From: Isotricha intestinalis
Taxonomy: Eukaryota > Ciliophora > Litostomatea > Vestibuliferida > Isotrichidae
Length of the DNA: 15,111 bases
Direction: 5' to 3'
Assembly (NCBI GenBank): GCA_023807065.1
Contig: JAJJLU010000884.1
Span: forward strand, 1-15,111
Numbering within the stretch: position 1 is the stretch's first letter; each line of letters starts with the position of its first letter. The translations under genes were made by a program, and so were the position numbers. The notes beneath the pieces were generated by a model. It saw only the letters and a program-made list of their open reading frames with translations, was not told the DNA's origin and did no database searches. Below, in pieces: positions 7,777 through 15,111 of the stretch.

Positions 7777-9258
7777 TTATTTTTTTAAATAAACAAACTC
7801 TCCTCTATCTTCTAATTCTCTACTACTATTTTCAATTACAAATTTTTTCATATCTCCATAATAATATTTTCCTTTATATCTAAGAATTTTTCCTTTAGAA
7901 CCATTTTTAAAAAAAAATAAAGCAGGATAAACTCCAATTCTACATAAATTAAATTCATTTAATAATAAATTCATTTCAGCAATTCTAACTTGTTCTTTTA
8001 TTTTACTAAAAGTATTACCAAGTAATCTCCAATCCTGAGCCATTGAAATACAATGTCCACATCTTGGGGAATATAATTTTAAAAAAACATCTTTATCATT
8101 TCTTATTACTTCTTTATATAAGCTTTTACTTACTATTTTATATACATTTTCTGTTTGTTCTTTAGGTATTTCTTCACTTTTTTTTATTTTATAAAAATCA
8201 CCATCTAAATATTTATTTAAAAAATTCATAAAATTTTTTTCAGAAAGAGTTTGATTTAAATAATATTTCTCTTTATCTGAGATTGTAATTTGAATTTTAG
8301 TGTTTGGATTTGGGTATTTTATTTCTTTTATTAAATTAATATTATTTTTATCATTTTTGTCAATTATAGAAATAATAAATTGACCTTTTAAATTTTTAGA
8401 AATATTTTTAAAGAAAGAATCAATGTAATTATCTTCTATATCTCTAACAACAAATAACATATTATATCTTTCATTATATGCTTTTTGAATTAAATTTATA
8501 TCTTTTGTAAAAGCAGGATAAGTATTATTTTTTATAAAATTATCAATGTTATCATCATTAATTTCATTTCCATAAAGAAAATATAATTGCTCATCAAAAG
8601 GTGTAATATACATTAAACTATCATTTTTAATATTTTCATAATTTTTGTATATTTCATAATTATCACAATATGCATATTCTTTATAAATATCTTTCTTTGA
8701 TTTTTCTCTGATAAATGTTATTTTTTCTTCATTATCACCAAAATAAATTAAAGAATAAGGTTTATTTGTAATAAATTCATTAATTTGTTTTTTAGTTTTA
8801 ATATGAATCAAAGGATCTTCATTATTTTTTCTTAGAAAATTCCTAATTTCATTTATTGAGTCTTTCCCATTAAAATGTATTTTATTTTTTCCATGATCAG
8901 TAAATAATATTTTATGTGGGGAACCATATAATTTATATTTTTTTAAAATATTTTTATGTATAGAAGCATCTAATTTACCTATTGCTATTTTATATGAATC
9001 AAATAAATTTTGTTTTATCAATTCTTTATATACTGGAAGAAATTTATGTTCATCATATGATTCAATAAATATTATAAATAATTTATCATATAATTGGAAA
9101 GCTTCTTCTAAAGAGGATTCTGTTAATATAATAAATCCATTTATTACAGGAAGAGAAATAGGATTTGAATTTATATATTGAGAATAATAATCTTTTATAA
9201 AATGTTGACTGTTACAAATCCTAATAATATATATTAAAAGATAAAATAAAATGATCAT
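7777..9258 (-). CDS. Protein disulfide isomerase-like protein, one active domain
   Basis: The product is 493 residues, the usual length for a PDI with a-b-b'-a' layout. Residues 1-17 are a hydrophobic signal peptide, probably cut near CNS/QHF. The first thioredoxin-like domain (about 36-145) keeps the fold, including the cis-Pro region GSPHKILF, but its CxxC is gone: the expected CGHCK place reads YDEHK (68-72). The middle (about 150-370) fits two degenerate b-type domains. The last domain (about 375-485) has a canonical active site, YSPRCGHC with Cys400 and Cys403, and the cis-Pro in VYPALFF (Pro445). It should catalyse disulfide exchange in the ER lumen through one site. The C terminus ends YLKK, with no KDEL-type retrieval signal, so localisation is open. 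The ATG is at 9256-9258 and the stop TAA. It lies on the same strand as the CHR gene, about 65 bp downstream of that gene's stop. Confidence 0.8.
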   Translation of the reverse strand: MIILFYLLIYIIRICNSQHFIKDYYSQYINSNPISLPVINGFIILTESSLEEAFQLYDKLFIIFIESYDEHKFLPVYKELIKQNLFDSYKIAIGKLDASIHKNILKKYKLYGSPHKILFTDHGKNKIHFNGKDSINEIRNFLRKNNEDPLIHIKTKKQINEFITNKPYSLIYFGDNEEKITFIREKSKKDIYKEYAYCDNYEIYKNYENIKNDSLMYITPFDEQLYFLYGNEINDDNIDNFIKNNTYPAFTKDINLIQKAYNERYNMLFVVRDIEDNYIDSFFKNISKNLKGQFIISIIDKNDKNNINLIKEIKYPNPNTKIQITISDKEKYYLNQTLSEKNFMNFLNKYLDGDFYKIKKSEEIPKEQTENVYKIVSKSLYKEVIRNDKDVFLKLYSPRCGHCISMAQDWRLLGNTFSKIKEQVRIAEMNLLLNEFNLCRIGVYPALFFFKNGSKGKILRYKGKYYYGDMKKFVIENSSRELEDRGEFVYLKK

Positions 9259-9323
9259 TTTAAATTTATATTAAATAACAGTTAATATAATATTAAATAG
9301 AAATATATAATAGAAACTTAATG

Positions 9324-10661
9324 TTAAAAGAAAGAAATAATAAAGGAACATAGTATACAAGTTAAATATCCCATCCAAAATTTTTGTTTTCTAAACCATA
9401 TTAAACCATTTAAAATAATTAAAATTCCAAATATAAAATTATATTTCTCATTTTTAATACAACATTCCCAAAATAAATTAGGTACTAATGCAACCACTAA
9501 GCCAATAGAACTTGTTTTAACTCCTTTTAAAAAAAATTGAATATCAGGATTATCATTAAAATAATTTATGGCATTAATTCCATAAAACCCAAAAAAAAAA
9601 GAAGGTAAATAAATAAATCCAATTGTTTTTAATAAATCAAAAATTCCTTCTTTAATCATAATTATATTTATCATATTAAAACTTTGACCTTGACATAAAC
9701 TCATAATTCCAAAAGAAAAAAGTAAATTATCACTTTTAAAATTTTTTTCTTTAAAAAAAAGACTTTGAAAATAATTAATAACAGAATAATCAACAAAAAC
9801 AGAAGAACCAATAATATATAACTTAAAATATAAATAATTTTTGTAAAAAGAATAGAGAAAAATTCCAATGCCAAAATATAATAAAATATTCAAATAAAAC
9901 CAAAAAGAATTGATTTCTTGAATTGAATTAATAATATCAGAATTTGCTTTTTCTAATAAAAATTCACTTTCTCTGTTTCTCATTGATAAAAAACCAAAAA
10001 TTAATAAAGCAATTATTATAGTTAAAAAATTATTTGAAATTAAAATTACTATTGAACTTATTACAACTAAACCAATTTGAAAATTAGAATTAGATATTTT
10101 TGAGCTTTGCTCAATCAAATAATCTAATATTAAACTAAGAGCACATTGTTCGAATCCAATTTCAATATAATTAACTTTTTCAGAATAATTTAAAAAATCC
10201 TTTAAATAAATTTCTAATAAAAAACCTAAAAAAGAACAAAAAATAATTCCAGGAAGAATAAAAAATAAAATACTAAAAAAAGAATAAAAATAATTTTTAG
10301 TTTTTATTATAATAATTTGTCCTATTAATTGTACCATTGTTGCAGCTGGAATAATACTACTTAAGGAATAAATATTAAAATATGTTCTTTCTGTAATTAA
10401 TTTTCTTTGTAAAACATAATATTTAAATATTTGTTCATGTTTATCTGGAAGAGTTCCAAAATTTTTTAAACCAATAGAAAAAGAAGTTATTATTACTTCA
10501 AAAAAAGTCATTGGATAATCATATGATTGATAATAATTTGTAAAATTATTATATCTTGGTTGTAAATCTGAACTTAAAATATTTTTAAAATTATATTCTA
10601 ATTCAAACTCTTTATTTCTTTCTTTTCTTCTCAATTCATTTGTCTTAAATTCATATTTCAT
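9324..10661 (-). CDS. CHR-family (chromate transporter-like) membrane protein
   Basis: The product is 445 residues, typical for two-domain CHR proteins, with about ten or more hydrophobic segments. The N-terminal ~50 residues are charged and cytosolic. First repeat: about 52-230, with TSFSIGLKNFGTLPDKHEQ matching the family's F.SFGGP.AH block, and SLSSIIPAATMVQLIGQ (99-115) matching L.QLLPGPTSTQLA..G. Second repeat: about 280-440, with IGSSVFVDYSV, then LPSFFFGFYG, then FFLKGVKTSSIGLVVA, which matches the conserved FLRGV.AA.VGLI.A block. Members export chromate or act as sulfate/chromate antiporters in bacteria; the substrate here is unknown. The FGG and PGP signatures are degenerate (FGT, PAA), so transport chemistry may differ. 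The ATG at 10659-10661 is firm. It is transcribed away from the insulinase-family gene across a 77-bp gap. Confidence 0.75.
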   Translation of the reverse strand: MKYEFKTNELRRKERNKEFELEYNFKNILSSDLQPRYNNFTNYYQSYDYPMTFFEVIITSFSIGLKNFGTLPDKHEQIFKYYVLQRKLITERTYFNIYSLSSIIPAATMVQLIGQIIIIKTKNYFYSFFSILFFILPGIIFCSFLGFLLEIYLKDFLNYSEKVNYIEIGFEQCALSLILDYLIEQSSKISNSNFQIGLVVISSIVILISNNFLTIIIALLIFGFLSMRNRESEFLLEKANSDIINSIQEINSFWFYLNILLYFGIGIFLYSFYKNYLYFKLYIIGSSVFVDYSVINYFQSLFFKEKNFKSDNLLFSFGIMSLCQGQSFNMINIIMIKEGIFDLLKTIGFIYLPSFFFGFYGINAINYFNDNPDIQFFLKGVKTSSIGLVVALVPNLFWECCIKNEKYNFIFGILIILNGLIWFRKQKFWMGYLTCILCSFIISFF

Positions 10662-10738
10662 ATGAAAAAAATTATATATAATAATTCTTCATATCATAAC
10701 TCAAATTAAATAAATAAAAAAAATAAATATAAAAAAAA
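10662..10738. promoter_or_regulatory. 77-bp divergent intergenic region
   Basis: This short gap separates two oppositely transcribed genes, so it must hold both 5' ends and core promoters, or the promoters lie inside the neighbouring coding sequence. It contains the short string TCATATC on the plus strand and A-runs directly before the plus-strand ATG at 10739. TCATATC resembles initiator-type motifs of some protists, but one occurrence in AT-rich DNA proves nothing. Confidence 0.4.
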
Positions 10739-13700
10739 ATGAGTGAAAAATTAATCGAAACTAAAAGAGAAAATTTAGAAACAGGAGAAGAAAGTCAGCC
10801 TCCACCGGAAAAAACTAATAATAAATTATTAATAATTATTTTTTCTTCAGGATTATTAATTATAATAATAACATTAGTATTATTATTCCTTAATAGAAAC
10901 AAAATAAAAATATTATATGAAGGAAAAATATTAAAACCATTTGCAGATGACAAAGAGTATTCTTTCATTTTATTAGTAAATGATATGACAGTAGCATTAA
11001 TTTCAGATAAAAAAACTGAAGTAAGTGGATGTGGTTTAACAGTTAAAGCAGGATCATTTTATGATATATATGAAGGTTTAGCTGTTTATTCTTCAAAGAT
11101 GATTTTAGCTGGATCTGAAAAATATTCAAATGATACTGATACTTATATTGATAAAATAAAAGAAATGGAAGGTGATTCATTAATTAATACTTTAAATAAT
11201 AAAACTACTTTCGCTTTTCATGTTCATAATAGTGGATTTGAAGATATTTTAGATGTATTTGCAAGTATTTTGGATAAACCTAAATTAACTGTTGACAATG
11301 TTCGAAAAAGTGAATTTGAACCTTATATGAATGCTATTGTTCAAAGTACAGATAGTTTTTTTTATGCTTCTAATAATTCGAAATTTTTACTTAAACAAGT
11401 TGTTAAAGATTTTGCTTATAAAAATCATCCTTATCATAATTTTACTCTTGGAAATTATGATACTTTAAATTCAAAAATGTCTAATAAATCAAAAGGAACT
11501 AATTATTCAACTTATTTATTAAGTGATGTTAAAAGTTATTTTGATACTTTTTATAAGACAAAATATATGAGTTTAATATTATATTCTAATAAAACAATAG
11601 AAGAAATGAAAAAACTTGTGGGAGACTTATTTGTTTATGATTCACATAATTCTTTAAGCGCAGAATATTTTTTATTTAAGGATAAAATTAAACAATCAAA
11701 AACTTTTCCATATGATGAATCGAATACAAATATTGTTGCTCTTTATTCTTCTAATAATTGGAATAGTATTTATTTTGCTTTTAATTTACATGATATTCAT
11801 TCGAGCAAAATTGCAGTTAAACAAGCATTAGAATATTTTAAATATGTGTTTTTTTCTCAACAATCTAATACTCTAATTCATTCTTTAATGGAAAAAGAAT
11901 TTATTTTTGAATATACTATTGATGACAGTGATATTGGTTTCGATAATTTTAATATTTTTGCTTTCAGATTACATATTCATAGAAATAATTTTGAATCTAA
12001 ATACATTGAAATAATAACAAGTGTTTATGAATATATTGAAAAAATTAAGAAAGAGGGAATCACAAAAGAATTATATGATAATATGAGAGCAATTAAAAAT
12101 TTTAAATTTAATTCTCAAGAAAATACAAAAGAAATATTAAAAATAACATCAAAACTTTCAAGTTATTTATTTTCTGGTGACTATCAATATTTTTTAAAAG
12201 GAAAAAAATATCCAGATTTTGATGAAGAAGTAAAAAAAGCATTAGAAAGTTATTTTGCAAATATGACTTATAATCATTCAATCGTTGTAATTGCATCAAA
12301 TGAACAAAATTTTACAAATATAATTTCAAAAGGAATGATTAATAAAACATTAGCTCATTATGATTTGCAATATTTTCATCAACCTGATATTCTACGTTTT
12401 CTTAAAAATCAAACTTTATATGAAAATCAAAGAAAAAATGGAAATGAATATGAAATAAGAAAAGTAAACGAAAAAATTCCAAATTTCAACATGAATGACT
12501 TAGTGAAATCTGAAAATTCAACTTTTAATTTAAATGATTCTTTAACTACATTTATGGTAGAAAATTTACCTAATTATGATTATTCTTCATATTTTGCAAT
12601 TGAGAATAATTTAAAGGTTCCAAAAGTAGAAGTAGTATTAAATTTCTATTCTCCACATTATTATCCTTGTAAAAAAGAAAAAAACGAGTTTTCATTCCAG
12701 TATTAACATTGCCATATATATTGGAAGCACTTCTTAAACAAAATTTTTATGAAGATTTCGAAGTTGCAAATTCATTTGAAATTCAAAGAAAACTTGATTT
12801 CTTTTATTTAAAATTAATTTTATTTAAATCATCTGATTCTTATATAAATTTATTGGAAAGAATAATTAAAAATATATTTAATACAGAGATACAATATTCC
12901 TTTGAAAGAATTGGAAGAGCTCAATTAAGACAAGAATTACTAGATTATAATCAAACTGGAATAGATTCAATTGCAAAGACTCATGCAGAATATTTAAAAT
13001 CAATAGTTTCTGAAGATTATATTAATGCTGAAGAAATATTAGAATATTTAAGAGATAATATTACATTTCCAAAAGATTTTTATAAAACAATAATAAATAG
13101 TGTTCATTTAAATGTTACTATCATTGGAAATACAAATGAAACTGATGCTAAATTAATATCATCTACTATCTCAAATGTTATTAAAGAAAGCCATATACAA
13201 TATCCAAGTAAAAGACATTTTAAAGTAATTAATATGACAGAAAACCAAATTTATTATTATTATTTATTTAGTTCAAATCCATCTGAAAGACAAGATTCAA
13301 TAAGTGTATTTTTCCAGATTGGAATAAATAATTTCAAAAAATATGTATATACAAAGTTATTTAATATTTGTATTGGTGATTTATTCATTAATGCATTAAG
13401 AGAATTCCAAACCACAAATGTTGAATCTGGATTAGTTTTATTCCATAATATTTTATATTATCAAATCACAGTTTATGTAAATAATGAAAAAGATTTATAT
13501 CAAATTGATATTCAAATTTCAAACACTTTAAAAAATGCAACTGACTCAGAAGTAGGATATTGCCCTAATTTTGTGAGAGAAAGAGATAGAGTTATAAAAG
13601 AGGGACAAAAACTTTTTGAAACTAATTATTATGAAGTTACTGAACAAGTGTTAAGAAAAAATGAAAATCTTCCTGATTATAATGATGAAGACAATTTAAT

Positions 13701-13947
13701 TGAAAATATAACTACTAAAACTATTCAAGATTATTTTAATAAAAAATTTAGAGATTCTCCTAAAAAAATTACAGTCATAGAATTTGATCAATATCAAAAC
13801 AAATCAATTGCAAATAATACAATTGAAAAAATAAAAAAAAATGGTTATGTTTTAAAACCAAGTCTTAAGCCTAATGTCACTGATAATTTCAAAAAAGATA
13901 GAATTTATGGGCCTGATTATTATAGAGAACAAAATAGACTTATTTAA
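10739..13947 (+). CDS. Membrane-anchored insulinase-family (M16) pseudoenzyme, split by -1 shift
   Basis: Two overlapping frames make one M16 protein: 10739-12706 and a frame without ATG open to 13947. Joined at the slippery site (12679-12685) they give about 1069 residues, near insulin-degrading enzyme length. Residues 1-29 are cytosolic; 30-51 are a membrane helix followed by Asn-Arg-Asn-Lys, giving type II topology; many Asn-x-Ser/Thr sites suggest the bulk is lumenal or extracellular. The M16 core is recognisable: VALISDKKTEVSG, GLAVYSSKMILAGSEKYSND, then FAFHVHNSGFEDILDVFASI. The zinc motif HxxEH is replaced by Val116, Ser119 and Lys120, and the downstream Glu ligand near 203 is Ser, so peptidase activity should be absent. 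The shift falls after LNFYSPHYY in the third M16 domain, and the -1 frame continues with VFIPVLTLPYILEALLKQ, the expected family text. It could be a binding or scaffold protein. Frameshift cause unresolved. Confidence 0.75.
12679..12685 (+). promoter_or_regulatory. Candidate -1 ribosomal frameshift slippery heptamer
   Basis: The heptamer reads A AAA AAC in the phase required of a -1 site: zero-frame codons GAA AAA AAC. After a one-base slip the next codon is CGA, leading directly into the second half of the insulinase-family protein. The downstream frame has no ATG until about residue 176 of that frame; its first possible start, at 12709, is only TTG. Continuation from upstream is therefore the only sensible way to translate it. 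The alternative is one missing A in the seven-A run. Confidence 0.5.
12695..12726 (+). promoter_or_regulatory. Stem-loop 3' of slippery heptamer
   Basis: Bases 12695-12703 (TTCCAGTAT) can pair with 12718-12726 (ATATTGGAA): nine pairs with one G-U, and a 14-base loop. The stem begins nine bases after the heptamer, within the range seen for -1 frameshift stimulators. The zero-frame stop TAA (12704-12706) is in the loop. The stem is mostly A-U, so it would be weak, and it may be coincidental. Confidence 0.4.
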
Positions 13948-14008
13948 AAAAATTATATTAAAACATTAGTAAAAAGGAAAAATTAAGTTTTTATTAAAAA
14001 TAATAAAA

Positions 14009-14428
14009 TTAATAATTATATTTATTTTGCTGTTTAAAATCATAGATTTCTTTATATTTTCCACTATTATAATTATAAAAATTTACATAATTATTATTTG
14101 TTGAAATATCAAAACCTCTCAAAAATAATTCATGTTGTTGTTTTTGTTCTGGAGTTCTAACTACTTTAAAATTATTATTAATTTGAGATTTATTATTATC
14201 ATCATTGAAATTATAGTTTCCGTAACCAATATCATATTTGAAATTATCAAGTCTTTTAATATTTTCATGAGGAATCATATCATAATAGTTTTTTGCATTC
14301 ATATTTGAAATATTATTATTCATTATTTCATTTTGAAGATTATTTGCTTCGTTTGCATATAAATTTTTCAATTGTTCTCTTCTTAAAAATAATTCATCAT
14401 CTTTTAAATTTCTTCTATAATTATCCAT
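14009..14428 (-). CDS. Asn/Tyr-rich hypothetical protein
   Basis: The product is 139 residues with no signal peptide or membrane helix. The first ~35 residues are charged and probably helical (RRNLKDDELFLRREQLKNLY). The middle and end are dominated by Asn, Tyr, Lys and Asp with little predicted structure. A short motif near residues 92-107 (RTPEQKQQHELFLRGF) partly echoes the N-terminal ELFLRREQL block, suggesting a short duplicated element with core ELFLR. The ATG at 14426-14428 is preceded by an A-rich tract, and the stop lies 61 bp from the stop of the convergent insulinase-family gene. Clean frame, proper ATG and gene-like spacing support a real gene. The family is not recognised. Confidence 0.6.
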   Translation of the reverse strand: MDNYRRNLKDDELFLRREQLKNLYANEANNLQNEIMNNNISNMNAKNYYDMIPHENIKRLDNFKYDIGYGNYNFNDDNNKSQINNNFKVVRTPEQKQQHELFLRGFDISTNNNYVNFYNYNSGKYKEIYDFKQQNKYNY

Positions 14429-14524
14429 TATTTAATATAAAAAAAATCAACAATTTAAAAAATAATTATTTATGATAAAAGTTTAAAAATTTATTTAGTT
14501 AATTAAATAATAAGATTATTTTTT

Positions 14525-14706
14525 TTATTCTTTATAATTTTTCTTGAATAAATTGATTCACATTCCTTCTTTGTTGTTTAAAAATTGATAATAAGAATTT
14601 GTAACTGATATTTCAGAAATATATTTAAAATATTTGATTTTGTTATTTGAAAAACTTATGGGAATTCTAAAGGACTTAAATTGACAAAAGAACTTTTATT
14701 TCCCAT
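14525..14706 (-). pseudogene. Possible short relic starting MGNKSS
   Basis: An ATG at 14704-14706 opens MGNKSSFVNLSPLEF, which fits an N-myristoylation start (Gly2, Ser6). The frame meets TAA after 16 codons, but a neighbouring frame continues with SFSNNKIKYFKYISEI and SYYQFLNNKEGM, then a TGA, then INLFKKNYKE and a TAA at 14525-14527. One indel and one stop would have to be explained. The piece is short (about 60 residues) and could be chance. Family unknown. Confidence 0.3.
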
Positions 14707-15111
14707 AGAATTATTAGTATTTCAACGTTAATAATTTTGTGATTATTTTAAAATAATATTATTATATTTAAATTATGTATTGTTATATTATTTTATATTC
14801 AGTCAATAATTATTTTTTTTTCAGGTATCTCCTAAAAAAAATATGATTTTGATATTTATTGTATCATCTTTTTAAATAAGAGTATTTGAATTTATTATAT
14901 TATATAAATAACTTATTTTTTTTTATATGTTTATCTTTATTTTCTAAATGAACTTAATCATATTATATTTATAATTTATTGCAATTAATTCTTTTTTTTC
15001 TATATTTTTTCCTTTTATTTTATTATTATTATTATTAATCCTTTTTTACATTTATTTCTTCATTTAGTTGAATTTTTAAGTGTTTTATGTTACTGTTCTC
15101 ATTGTTATTAA
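14707..15111. other. AT-rich terminal spacer
   Basis: No coding frame can be supported on either strand. The region is dominated by T and A homopolymer tracts and contains the short TTA microsatellite near 15020. Nothing resembling an RNA gene was seen. Confidence 0.5.
15019..15037. repeat. (TTA)n microsatellite
   Basis: About six tandem TTA/ATT units in the non-coding end of the window. Simple-sequence repeat with no inferred role. Confidence 0.8.

Noticed and set aside
12108..12299. 63-codon minus-strand open frame
   Set aside because: It lies entirely inside the insulinase-family gene on the opposite strand and has the Leu/Phe-rich composition of an antisense shadow.
12709..13947. Separate second gene downstream of the insulinase-family N-terminal half
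   Set aside because: The frame begins with TTG rather than ATG, starts mid-domain, and continues family sequence from the upstream frame after a -1 shift.
14293..14475. 60-codon plus-strand open frame
   Set aside because: It is mostly antisense to the Asn/Tyr-rich gene and has no recognisable features.
1..15111. Genome-wide reassignment of TAA/TAG to Gln
   Set aside because: The intact genes encode Gln as CAA, contain no in-frame TAA or TAG before their ends, and terminate in TAA at family-consistent lengths, so the standard code holds for them.

Overview
The window reads as nuclear DNA from a very AT-rich, intron-poor unicellular eukaryote. It is roughly four-fifths A+T by eye. The intact genes are single open frames that use AAA, AAT, GAA, CAA and TTA heavily, end in TAA, and have ATG start codons mostly preceded by A-rich tracts. 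The recognisable products are eukaryotic endomembrane proteins: an NPSN-type Qb-SNARE, a protein disulfide isomerase-like protein, a TEX264-like ER protein, an ArfGAP relic and a membrane-anchored insulinase-family protein. Opisthokonts are generally thought to lack NPSN SNAREs, so an animal or fungus is unlikely. A parabasalid-like or other anaerobic protist would fit, but the exact lineage cannot be fixed from this window.

The left part (1-5850) is gene-poor. It holds a small four-helix membrane protein (332-838, +) and a TEX264/GyrI-like protein (1955-2695, +). Between and after these lie decayed frames: a small coiled protein (947-1295, -), a coiled-coil relic (4108-4733, +) and a repeat-bearing Lys/Glu-rich relic (4851-5844, -). 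The stretch 2696-4107 shows nothing that can be called a gene.

The right part (5960-14430) is compact. In order it has the NPSN-type SNARE (-), a decayed ArfGAP facing away from it (+), the PDI-like protein (-), a chromate-transporter-family (CHR) membrane protein (-), the insulinase-family protein (+) and an Asn/Tyr-rich hypothetical (-). Gaps between the intact genes from 7777 onward are about 60-80 bp. From 14430 to the end there is a possible short relic and otherwise AT-rich spacer.

The most interesting object is the insulinase-family gene (10739-13947). It lacks the HxxEH zinc-binding residues, so it should be a pseudoenzyme. It is also split into two overlapping frames exactly at a classical -1 frameshift heptamer (A AAA AAC), followed at suitable spacing by a 9-bp stem-loop whose loop contains the zero-frame stop. 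This may be programmed -1 ribosomal frameshifting, a homopolymer sequencing error, or early pseudogene decay. The last two deserve weight because several neighbouring genes are clearly decayed.

The living genes share a secretory-pathway theme: SNARE fusion, oxidative folding, an ER membrane adaptor and membrane-anchored extracytoplasmic proteins. In a eukaryote this adjacency does not by itself imply co-regulation.
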